DNA from: Takakia lepidozioides | Lineage: Eukaryota; Streptophyta; Takakiopsida; Takakiales; Takakiaceae | Reading direction: 5' to 3' | DNA length: 60,000 nt | NCBI GenBank assembly: GCA_030704615.1 | Contig: CM060734.1 | Location: 9,612,001-9,672,000, forward strand | Program-made: the position numbers and the translations under genes | Shown: positions 22,002-31,892 of the stretch, piece after piece | Layout: each line of letters begins with the position of its first letter | Numbering within the stretch: the stretch's first letter is position 1 | Notes under the pieces: model-generated | What the model was told of the DNA's origin: nothing | The model's database searches: none | The model's input: the letters and a program-made list of their open reading frames with translations, nothing else

Positions 22002-23327
22002 CTATGCTGCAACCTCTTGAGCAGTGACCACTGCCTCATCTGTCAGTGACAATGTCTCATCCTGCCCCATCATCCCATCCTTGAGGACCTCCTCAATCCG
22101 AGAAAAATCCCCAACCTGATCCATCACCGCCGCCTTGGCTGCCAACTCCTTCTGAACCTCGAGCACCTCCCACGTGTGCCATGGATGCGGCCTGCACCTC
22201 GTGGTCCTCACCTGCTCGCCCCCACTCACTGCCTGTACCGTCTCGGTAGGCAGGGAGACCATGAAGGGAAGTGTACTCCGTACTCTGCGCTGCTCAGCCA
22301 TAGCCAAGCTGATAATCCAGGTCAAGCAATTGAGATCCATTGCTTGCCCCAACACCTGACGACGTGATGCCTCAGAAAGAGATGGCACCGCCGTGGTACC
22401 TGTGGTAAAACCCATCGCCCGCTCGCGCTCGTCAGCATTGGGCTCCACTAATTGTTGCAACTGGCTATCCCACAAGAGGCCATCTCCACCATCCCGAAAA
22501 GCATGGGATCTTGGGAAGCTGAGCAGTGTAGGTAATGCTGCTCGTGGTTGACCCACCCTGTTGACCACTGCCAAAGGCGAACGGTCATCGTGTCTCACAC
22601 GTTGAGACTGCCTCCCTGTGTCCAAAATGCTATCCACTGTGAGGTGTGCTGGCCGCTGCACCCCATCAAATGCACGCTTGAGCAGTGCGGGTGGCATCAA
22701 GTTAGTCCACCATAGCCGTGGACGATGAGCCCATGACCCCACTGCAGCTGCATCTCTCAACACTGCTGACCCAAGCCACGACCGGACTTGATGCACACTG
22801 GCCATCACCCTGGCCCGAGAATCACCCATCAGTGGCACATTCTCCAAGATGTATGCTGGAGATACAGCTTGATGAAGCTGCAAGTGGTGCAAAATCCGCA
22901 CCATCTCCCAAAACAGACCCGTCCTCGAGTCTCGCAATCCATTGCCATGCCCGGCTGATGAATGCCCTTGGCAGGGCCAACCTACCACTACCAGATCAAT
23001 GGAGCCAACTAGCTCCAAATCCTGCGCCCTCAGCAACGAAATGTCTGCTGGCAAGGCTTGTTGGTATCCACGAACTGCAGACACTGGCAACAAATCAGGG
23101 TACTGTTGTACCAACTGAGCAACATGGCACAGTGAGACGCGTCATGCAGTCTCATCCCTCTCCACATATAGGTAACGTCGAACTCGTACACCTGCCTGTA
23201 GTACTGCAGCCAATCCAGTGCTGATCCCGCCAAACAAGTCCAGAAGGCATATGCCTTCATCCGGGCACTGCCACACAAGAGGTGTGGTGTCCAATGGCGA
23301 CAACTGAGGTGATCCTGGTGCAATCAC
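22002..23327 (-). CDS. Retrotransposon-encoded DNA cytosine-5 methyltransferase (DNMT3-like)
   Basis: It would transfer a methyl group from S-adenosylmethionine to cytosine C5. Motifs in order on the - strand: I, LLDLFGGISTGLAAVLQAG (about 23,246-23,190); II, RYLYVERDE; IV, VVVGWPCQGHSS with the catalytic Cys at 22,973-22,971; VI, YILENVPLMGD with the Glu at 22,844-22,842; VIII, SWAHRPRLWWTNL; a short target-recognition region; IX/X, ERERAMGF then RRQVLGQAMDLN. The RTGLFWE and HRPRLWWTN forms resemble DNMT3-type rather than DNMT1/CMT enzymes. No PWWP, ADD or BAH domain is seen. The only break is one in-frame TGA (23,144-23,142) just after motif II. The frame is shared with the upstream protease and the downstream RT. 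Methylation of the element's own DNA is an inference. Confidence 0.9.
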
Positions 23328-23402
23328 CGTACTCTCCTCTTCTCCTGACAGTACGAAGGCCTCTACCCAGGCTTGTTGTACCCGTCCATCAGCAGCTTGC
23401 TG

Positions 23403-24104
23403 CTAATCCTTGCTCGTACCCCATAATGGAGTGTGAGCAACCATGGCAGGCAACTCCGCCGTACCATGCATGTCATCCTGCTCTGCTGGAGGTCGCACAT
23501 CCTTTGCATGGGCATTGCCTTCTAGCAACTCTCCAGGCCAACTGACTGCAGCTGTAAAGGCGGCCAGTGTTGGCATCTTGCCCCGCTGGGCAGCCGCAAT
23601 ACCCCCAATGAATGTCACAGGGAGCTGTACACGACGACCATCCTCTGACTGCCATCCAGGCCTGTAGGATGCTGACTCCTCCCAAAAGTCCAGGGTGAAG
23701 CCCATGGGATATAACACTGCCCCACCAACAAGGACATCATAAGAGACCGCGTCTGTCACAATGGCCTTGGCTCGCATCACTGAGCCATCTACAGGATGAT
23801 CTGGTTATAGTCCAATGGCCAACTCACGCCGTGTCATGCCCCGAGCCTGCTCTGATCCTCCCAGAGATGTCTGTATCTGGAAAGGACAAGGCTCCATATC
23901 CGCCTCCATGAGGCCCAAACTTGCAATAGCAGCTTTGCCCAACATCAGTGGCTGAGCTCCTGAGTCCAACAAGACCCGCAGTGGCCGGTACTTCTTGCCT
24001 GCTGGTCCACTCAAAGTGAAATTGCCTCTCTGGTTGTCTAACAAGACAACTCCAAGTGTCACCATGGCGCGCTCAAAGGCTGGCCTAGCTGGCAGCTCCG
24101 TCAA
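23403..24104 (-). pseudogene. Gypsy aspartic protease
   Basis: A retropepsin-like segment has VLLDSGAQPLMLGKAAI (DSGA catalytic motif) followed by a strand-rich region and YDVLVGGAVLYPMGF, the pattern of the second half of plant gypsy proteases. An in-frame TAA at 23,807-23,805 separates the halves. Protease normally releases Gag and Pol products. The C-terminal part runs in frame, after a TAG at 23,405-23,403, straight into the methyltransferase. Confidence 0.8.
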
Positions 24105-24122
24105 CCTGGCAGCTGCAGCTTG

Positions 24123-25103
24123 CTATGGCGCAGCCGTGGCAGTCTTGACCCTCAAATCCGAGGATCCCTCTGCCACTACACCTTCCAGTAACTCCGCAGA
24201 AGATGAAGTGACCTCCCCACTCTCGCAGAGTGTTGCTGCTAGTCTGAACACTGCAGCTGGTCTTACCCCCGGTGTCGCAATCATGGTTGCCGAGAACAGT
24301 GGGGCTTGACACACAGAAGTGGCTGCCCCCAATAACACACCGGCTGCACTAGCCTTGGTAGCAGGTGTCAGTGCTGCACGTGTAGCTCTCCCCAATGGCA
24401 TAGTAACCTCCGCCTCGGTAACAGTCGGGCGAGAACTAGGTGCCATGGATGGCGTCGACACTGTCTCCGCCAATGTGAATGACTGAGGAAGCCTCGCCTG
24501 ATGGCTTGCCTCCCCACGCTGTGGATCCAATTCCACCTCTGCACCTCGTGGCTTAGGAACTCGAGTTGCTCCTCGAGTCACGGCTGCAACAGACTCCACC
24601 TGCACTAGTGGTAGTGCTGCTCCGCACATGAAACCCATGCCTCCCATATCTCCTCCCTCAGGAGCAGGAGGTGGACCATCCCGCCTGGGAGCTGGTACCA
24701 CCTGAGCTGTAGCCATGGCAGCGAGCCTCTGCTCTAGCTGCTGAATCCGGTTGGCCATGTCTTGGTCAACACCCTGACCTCCGCGTCCTTGGCCATGTTG
24801 AACTTGCCCTTGGCCTGCACCTCGTGCCCGACCACCTCGTCCTCTCTGGGCTGGTCCACCTCGCCCCCGGCCACCATTGTTCCCTTGGAACTGGCCTAGG
24901 CGCAACTCAGGGTGCAAGTCATAACACTGGGCATCTCCATGCCCATACTTGCCATAATGCCCACATTGCAACTGTGTAGGCTGTGCTTGTGCCGACCTTC
25001 TGCCACTCTCTGGGCAATCTCTCTTGACATGGGGTCCTCCACATGTCCAACATATCACCCCTGGTTGTTGTTGGCCTGCAAAAGATGCCACGGGCCTCTG
25101 CAC
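24123..25103 (-). CDS. Gypsy nucleocapsid with CCHC knuckle and Gly/Arg-rich region
   Basis: The frame begins with a zinc knuckle, CWTCGGPHVKRDC, followed by a degenerate second one in which CGHYGKYGH has Tyr in place of the second Cys. A Gly/Arg-rich RNA-binding-like region, a short coiled-coil (IQQLEQRLAAMA) and a Pro/Ala/Thr-rich linker follow. A TAG at 24,125-24,123 separates it from the protease in the same frame. Scrambled pieces of this gag tail recur at 53.7-54.2 kb. Confidence 0.8.
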   Translation of the reverse strand: MQRPVASFAGQQQPGVICWTCGGPHVKRDCPESGRRSAQAQPTQLQCGHYGKYGHGDAQCYDLHPELRLGQFQGNNGGRGRGGPAQRGRGGRARGAGQGQVQHGQGRGGQGVDQDMANRIQQLEQRLAAMATAQVVPAPRRDGPPPAPEGGDMGGMGFMCGAALPLVQVESVAAVTRGATRVPKPRGAEVELDPQRGEASHQARLPQSFTLAETVSTPSMAPSSRPTVTEAEVTMPLGRATRAALTPATKASAAGVLLGAATSVCQAPLFSATMIATPGVRPAAVFRLAATLCESGEVTSSSAELLEGVVAEGSSDLRVKTATAAP

Positions 25104-25187
25104 CTGAGGTCCCCTGTAAGCTCCATAGAACTTGGGTTGGGCAACCTTGCCCCCGTGACCACGCTGTTGGGCAGTCCCTTGTACCTA

Positions 25188-26173
25188 TTAGCTGGCAGCT
25201 GCACCTCGTGCAGGCATGTCCTTGCCAAATCCAATGGTAACAACTCGCTCCTCCACCATGTTGAGCTCAATCCGCTCAGCCAGCAGAAACACATCCGCTA
25301 ATGTGGGTTGGGCCGCTTGTAACAGGGTTGCATCCCGCACCCTTCTCTTGAGCTCCTTGTCCAAAATTCCATACCAGAACTGGATTGCCTGAGCTTCAGG
25401 AACCCCTTGGGTCACACTTATCAAGCGCCTCATACGAGTGTAGGCCTCTCGCAAGCTCTCACTGGATTTGCGCTGAAAGTCTTGCAAACTTCGCAGCTTC
25501 TCTGTACACCTTGGTAGTTCCTCCGCAACTCCTAGAAGAACTCCACCACCGGGTTGAATCTAGGCACATGTGTTGTAATTGTGGCAGGAGGAGTAGTAAC
25601 ACCTTTTGAACTGGTACCACCTGCAGAAGTGCCGGCACTACTTGTTCCACTACTAGTGCTTGTAGTTGGAGATGTTTGTGTAGCTGCTGGTGTCACCGCT
25701 GCCCTTGTGCCTCTAGTGATTGAGACATAGTTAGGTGACCAATACTCTTGCTACTCCTCAATCTCCACCGCATGTCCCCGCCTAAATTCATGGTAATCAT
25801 CCATGGGCGGCCCCTCAAGGTGCTGGAATAGCCCCTTCCACGCCATAAAGGGCGTAAACAGTTGTGGATTGCGCATTTGCTGCAAATCACACCAACTGTC
25901 AAACTCTTGTATAAAGTCATCAAGCTCGATGGTGCCCACAGCTCCAGAGTACCTACGTGGCCCCTTGGCAGCTCCATACATCTCCTCCATCGTGTCCCAC
26001 AACAATGGCACGGAAATGACTTGCACCCTCGGCGAGAATCCTCCTGACTCCGAGTCTGAACCTTCCTCAGAAGACACTGAAGGTGAAAGTGGCCTAAACT
26101 GCACACCTTGTCTTGTGTACCCACTAGTATCGCTGGTACTTGTACCGGCACTCCCCTCAGCAGCTGGTGGCAC
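25188..26173 (-). pseudogene. Gypsy gag capsid region
   Basis: Two frames, 26,173-25,751 and 25,487-25,188, make up the capsid. The first has an acidic Ser-rich start and IELDDFIQEFDSWCDLQ, then FMAWKGLFQHLEGP. The second has the typical gag helices: FQRKSSESLREAYTRMRRLI, then IQFWYGILDKELKRRV. A frame change lies between them in a Thr/Ser-rich linker (about 25,490-25,750), and stop codons end the second part. Confidence 0.75.
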
Positions 26174-26956
26174 CTCCGTGATGAAAACTCACAACCCAAC
26201 CGGTTGTCAACCTGTCTCTAATCCCCACTTTCTACAAGGTAACCGGGTAAAGAACCTGTTGCGGCTACTGGTTCAAGCAGGAATAATAGGTTTCTAACGT
26301 AGACCTGTACCTGCACCTGCATCCACCGCAAGCACTCCTATGGTCTGCTGGTCATCAACCCAGCCTCACCATAGAAGAAACACTGGTGGTCTTGCTGGTC
26401 ATCACTCCAGCCTCACCACCGACAGCATACTCTAGGATTGGCCGGTGATCAAATCCGGACCAACCTCCTATGAAAACAAGCACCCACACAAAGCTAACAT
26501 GGCGCACAGTCAAGCATGCAGGTGTAGAGGGGATCCAAACACAAGAAAATCAAGACAGCAACTCCCCCACACCAAAAACACTCCACAGTGTCGCTCCTGC
26601 AAGGATACTCCAGCCCAAACCCGGACTGACTCTTGCCTCCACCTACGGAAAGGTTTTGGCCTACAGAGAGGGTGAAAGACTATGGAGAAGAGAAACTAAA
26701 GCAATTCCTAACCCCAGAATGCTCTCATCCCACCACTCTCCCTCCTGTCTCTATCCACTCGCTTGTATGGCCGTGGCAAGTATCCTTCAATATCCCTCAA
26801 TCAATCCTTCAAGAGCTCTTCAACATTGTCCACCAAAGCTCCTCGAAGGGTCCTCCAAGGACCCCAAAGATCCTCCAAATACTCCTCCAAGGGCCCTCAA
26901 ATATCTTCCAAACAATCCTCCAAAGGCCCTTAAATTTCACTAAGTCCTTTCACTGT

Positions 26957-27215
26957 TGATACCTTAACAGAGGTATAGTCTGAGGTTGCTAGGGTCCCTT
27001 ATGTTGATGATACCTTTACAGAGGTATAGTCTGAAAATGAGGGTTCTGTTTGGTATACTAACAGAGGTATAGTCTGAGCTGATTAGGGTCCACATATGGT
27101 GATACCTCAACAAAGGTATAGTAAAAGGGACAAGCTCCTGTTTGGTATACTAACAGAAGTAAAGTCTGAGCTGATTAGGGTTCACATATGGTGATACCTC
27201 AACAGAGGTATAGTC
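26957..27215. repeat. Hairpin-forming tandem repeats (GAGGTATAGTC family)
   Basis: The words GATACCTCAACAGAGGTAT and GGTATACTAACAGAGGTATA alternate several times; the first holds a perfect 7-bp stem (ATACCTC/GAGGTAT) with an AACA loop. The spacer CTGATTAGGG and a CACATATGGTGATAC word recur with them. A single further copy lies at about 27,918-27,938. It lies upstream of the gypsy gag on the - strand and could belong to its leader or LTR. Confidence 0.75.
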
Positions 27216-29620
27216 GTCCAACTTTGACAGCCTTGCTGTCTCAAACAGACATTTCCAGCCATGAACAGTGATCAATGGATCTTTATTTGGACATGGATAC
27301 TTACTGCTCAGTCGCTTTGGTATGTCCCATGATACAAAGAACCCAAAACTATACTAGTTTTTGGGCCAACGATAAATTAGGATGGTTGGTTATGCCTTGG
27401 TATGTAAGCTGACCAAAAAATACAGACTGAATGACATGGCATGTCATGAATGGCACTTTTTAGCATGCTGAACAACGGTTTCCTGCTATGAACAGTGGTA
27501 ATCGAGTCTCTAATTTTTCCCACCCCCCCCACCCAGAGACTTCGTTGACTTTGAAGTCTGGGATTTGTCATAAAGCTGACTTGTGAATGAAGAATGGTTG
27601 ATAATGAGGCCGATTTGTCGTTAATTTTACAATGACCTTGTCAGGTCTTTGTCCATGTCTCGACGAGACATAAATATCTTCCCTCTCTGATTTAGACCAG
27701 TGTACTTGGTGGTTCTTGTATACATTATCAACCAATCTCCCTTCTGTTTTTCAGTTTTATGTTTGATTTACTAACACCTTGGTCTGAGCATGACAAAAGG
27801 TTATCAAATATGTTCCTGATTGAAGTGATGAACCCAAGGCAATGGGAAGGCCAAAGCCATGAGATATCACATGACCACCAAGCAAGTCCTTCTCAAAAAT
27901 ATGTTGGCTAATTGGGCATGGTATACTAACAGAGGTATAGTCTGAGCATACACTACTAGGGTTTGTAATGAAGAGCTAGAATGCAAGTCCTTGACTTCTA
28001 TGCTTCTACTCAAGCAAAAATATGGTCTCTAGGTGGTCATAAGAGGCATCTTCTTGCTCTCTTCCACCCCAATGTGCAACCAAGAGTGGTCCAACTCAAC
28101 TTGCAAGTCATTGTCCACCAAATCAATCCCCCTTCTAGTCCTTGGGATTTGATTGCAAACTACCATATCTCCATTGCCGAGCAATCATGCATTTGTCTCC
28201 TCATCACTTGACAATTGCTCCAAATCAACACAAATTATCTCAATGTGTAGGAGCAATGCTTGTCACTTACAATAATGCTCCCAAGCAATCCACCTTGGAT
28301 CCCACTCTCACGCCATATGCCTCATTTGGGGTCTTGCACCAATCCATCATCCATGTGCTCCCCGTGGTCATTTGAATGCATGTTTCATGACCTCTTGGCC
28401 TATGTGTTGCTCTCCTTCATCATAACATGAATCAACACCTCTCCACTTCACACACAAATGGATCTCAAAGGCCTTCACCTCTTGCTAGTTAAAGAGCTCC
28501 CCTTCTCAAACTTGAACTTACAAACTCAAGCGAGCATGCTCCACACATGCACCACTTGCTTGGTCAACTATCCACCACAAAACTCGCACTACCAAGAGCA
28601 TGAATAGCCAAGTATTGCCTCCCCTCTTGTCACATTACATAGTTAGGGTGTGTATGCATACATTGAATGATGATTTCCCTTCAAGGATTTCCCACCACAT
28701 GTTCTCCAAGCCCTTCCAATGGCACCCTAAGCTTGGCTCCACACCACCATGATTGGAAGATTTCTTCACATGCTCCCTTTCAAAACCTCTTGAGCTTCTT
28801 AGTGCTCTCCAAGTGCTTGCCCTTGTTGTCTTCAAGCCCAAGCATATATAGCTCCTTGGCTTCTCTTCCACAACATCCACACTTTGAACTTGCTTAACCC
28901 TAGCTTGATAGTGAAATGAGCACTAAAAGCCTTTAGTCACTCTCCACAAGCCATGGCGCACACCATCGACTCCATAATGCATACAAAGGATTCTCAAACC
29001 CTAGAATCCATGCTTCCACACACACAAGACTTCCTCCTTACAATCCTTGCAAAATCTTGTGACTCAAGAGCTTTCTTCTCAAGCTCTCCAACTCCTTGGT
29101 GCATGCAATACTCGAGCACCTTTCCTTGCAACCCCTTGCAAGCCTTGTGATACAAGACTAAATTCTCCTAGCTCTCAACCTCTTTAAAATACAAGTGCAA
29201 AACTAATCCTTACACTCCGCACTCACAAGCATAAGGTGATCTTCTTGTAGTGATAAGAGATGAGAAATGAGAGAAGTAGAAGACAATGAAAGCTCTCAAA
29301 GCATGAAGCAATCACAAGAAGAACAAGCCCTAGTCCTTCCAAGTGAAATCCACTCTATCACATAAACTAAGTCAAGCCAAGGGCACCTTTGCTAAAGGAA
29401 TCCACCCTACAAAGCCCTCAACACACTCCCTCTCAATACCTAGAGCTATGGAGGTGAGAGAAGCTCATGGAGGCTCAACTACAAGAAGATGAGCCTCCTC
29501 AACACTCACAAGGGAAAAACCTATCTCCATGTCTCAAGTGAGGCTCGACACCTCACTTGGCATGTGAGACCAAATGAAGTCCCAACACACAAAATATAAA
29601 TATAAATATCTAAAATGTCC
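27216..29620. other. Non-coding stretch, possible LTR sequence
   Basis: No convincing gene. On the - strand, sequence starting TGTTGGGACTTC at about 29,590 and running through a block rich in gagg/cctc words resembles the start of a plant LTR, but no partner copy is present in the window to prove it. Short ORFs here are low-complexity. 26,200-26,950 is similar in character, with CTCCAA/CCTCCA-type imperfect repeats at 26,790-26,940. Confidence 0.3.
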
Positions 29621-29639
29621 TAGTTAACTAGAAGTAGGT

Positions 29640-30168
29640 AATTCTAGATAACCATTACTAAAACCATGACAAAGCACAAGATACGGCGATCGGTGGACCA
29701 GTTGTTGAGTGGGGTGGTGGTGGGTGTCATGGGGATAATCGTGAGGGCGCAACGTATGGTGTGGTATGTGTTGAGATGGGAGGTCCACTCGTGTTTTTGA
29801 GTGCGTGTAAGGTAGCCCCCATTTTGTTGTGAACGGGGGGTTTGAGGGAGTTCCGGGGGAGCGGAGCAAGTGGCGAGCACGCTGGTGGTCATGAGTTGTA
29901 GGATGGATGTGAGGGTACGTTCAGCTGCAAGCCACGTGGTTCCGGGTGTTGGGAAAGGTTCGAGTCGGATAGGGTGTGCGAGAGGGTGAGCATTAAGGCG
30001 GAGGCGGCTGGGTGAAAATGGGATTTGAATGCGGCTATATTACTATAGGGTAGAGGGGAGAGGAGACGTGGTTGAAGGGGTGGTGCCTACGTGACAGGAA
30101 CTGGTCGAAAGGGGATGAGTGATGGTGGGAGGGAAAGGGAGATCAGATAGTGGTCGGAATTACATAGG
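29640..30168 (-). pseudogene. LINE fragment: end of endonuclease and linker
   Basis: On the - strand NSDHYLISLSLPP matches the terminal SDH motif of LINE (APE-type) endonucleases, followed by a Ser/Pro-rich linker read across frames. It is cut at the 5' side by the MITE-like element and at the 3' side near 29,640. Its end resembles the 5' end of the LINE at 19.2 kb, so both may derive from the same LINE family or the same split copy. Confidence 0.5.
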
Positions 30169-30170
30169 CT

Positions 30171-30826
30171 ACATCTCTAATTTGCCATGCCACGGATACC
30201 CAACAAATATGACACTTTTTCCGGAGTTTCATGGGTTCGTGTTATATCCAAACTATATTCGTGTCATAGTGTTATGCATTATAACCACACGATCATGATA
30301 TCATCATGATTTTAACAAGTATTACACGAAAAGAATGCGATTGGCGTGTATACTGTGATTGTGTCCATCACACACAATTTCCTATGGGCACATTCGTGCA
30401 ATTTGGGTTTGCATATTCACACGACAACATCATTGAAAATGTGTTCCCAACGTGTTCATGGTATTTATGCTAAATTGATATTATGGTTGTGGACAACGGA
30501 ATACATAATGATTTCGTGTGGCACTTGGCTAGCATTATATTGGTGTGCCCTGTGCACTTCAACTGCAGTATTATTGTAATAGCTTTATGTGTAGATTGTT
30601 GATAAATTTGAATTGATAAATAATCCATAGGATGTATTTAGACATTTTTTATCAAACAAATTGGAATAAAAGATACATTCAAAGATGTTGGCATTCATAT
30701 TTAGAAGCACGCAGCTGAGTACAAAGTAAGCCAAAGAGAACTCAATCCCTGAAAAGAGTTATCCCCTTGAGCTCTTATTTTGGAATATTTTTTCTGAACG
30801 TTGCTATAAGCTCAAATTAGAGATGT
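30171..30826. mobile_element. MITE-like element, 14-bp perfect inverted ends
   Basis: ACATCTCTAATTTG (30,171-30,184) and CAAATTAGAGATGT (30,813-30,826) are perfect inverted repeats around about 630 bp of AT-rich non-coding DNA. It lies at the edge of the LINE fragment. A target duplication is not evident, so the limits may be a few bases off. Confidence 0.45.
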
Positions 30827-30829
30827 GAA

Positions 30830-31890
30830 GCATACCGAAAAGAAGAAAATGGGTCGGTCAAGCCTGGGGGCAAGAACCGTGAAGAGGCTGCTTATGTTCA
30901 CCAGCCTTCTTTCTTAACAGGGTGAGCTAGAGCTGAAAAACTTCATAATAACTAACCTAACCTAATCTCCAACCCTGGCCACTACTATGCTATGGTACGA
31001 CTGAAGTCTCGCATTGAATCAAAAGAGAACTGGAAGCACACAAGAATAGAAACTAGGGTACTTCTGGGAAGCATAAAACGACTGTAAACGATTGCTGTTG
31101 GCGATGCTCATCATCCTATCATTACCAATACACAAACCGATATTTGACATCCCTGTTCCTCAAAACCTGTTTGGATTCGGAGGAATTGTCAATACTGAGG
31201 TTCGCTGGGAGACAAGACCAGCACTCGCCACTCGCATCCACCATACCCTGCGGATGTCCGAACGACAGGAAAACTCTGACCAGAGCTCCCCCCCACTTGC
31301 ACCAACTCACAGATGTTTGACGAACGTAACAACTTTGATCACTTTTTCAGGGACCAAACTAGCATGGAAACAAGGGTACATATTTTCATCATTGTCATTT
31401 CTTCACATACTGCGAATCAGATGCGGCAAGCAGAGCAGCCCCAATTCCCAAGGGAGTTTGGGCGGAACAAAGGAAGAGAGATGATGATCCATGAGATCAA
31501 ATCTGTCTTGGGCATCATATCAAACACGCAGTGTGCAAATACCACACTCCAAAAATTGTATCCAGTAGAACAACCTTACCTCCGAACCATCTCGAAGAGT
31601 GGTAAGCAGACCTGGCGCAGTAGCTGCCTCAAGAAAGCCCCCTCTCGGTGTCGTGCAATCATCCACTAGCACGGCCATCATCGAAATCTGCCCCCTTGTT
31701 GGCATCCGCCCTCTTTTTGTGTCTTCCCAGCTCATGCAAAAGCAGTCTCTTTGCAATATATAACAACAATTTGACATGAAGTGGACACTTAACTGACAAA
31801 ATAATCCGAAGAACTGAAAGCCAAATTACTCACCAATAGAACCCAATATAAAAGACATGTTTTTGAAACGCAGATCCAATTTAATGATTA
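30830..31890. other. Non-coding stretch, nothing recognised
   Basis: Several short ORFs occur, the longest 130 codons at 31,092-31,484, but none has recognisable motifs or supporting splice structure. Confidence 0.35.
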
Positions 31891-31892
31891 AT

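Larger units (their letters stand above)
19214..26200 (-). mobile_element. Ty3/gypsy retrotransposon encoding a DNA cytosine methyltransferase
   Basis: Read on the - strand the order is gag, CCHC nucleocapsid, protease, DNMT, RT, RNase H, integrase. RT before integrase defines Ty3/gypsy. From 25,487 to about 21,680 gag, protease, DNMT and the first part of RT share one reading frame, broken only by nonsense codons at 25,190-25,188, 24,125-24,123, 23,807-23,805, 23,405-23,403, 23,144-23,142 and 22,004-22,002. True frameshifts occur in gag (about 25.7 kb), RT (about 21.68 kb) and later. Integrase is cut at 19,214 by the LINE, and no LTR is proven on either side. The methyltransferase is therefore part of Pol, not a chance neighbour. 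Confidence 0.88.

Noticed and set aside
19214-26200. The methyltransferase as a host DNMT gene next to a transposon
   Set aside because: It shares one reading frame with the protease upstream and RT downstream, and has no introns or host regulatory domains.
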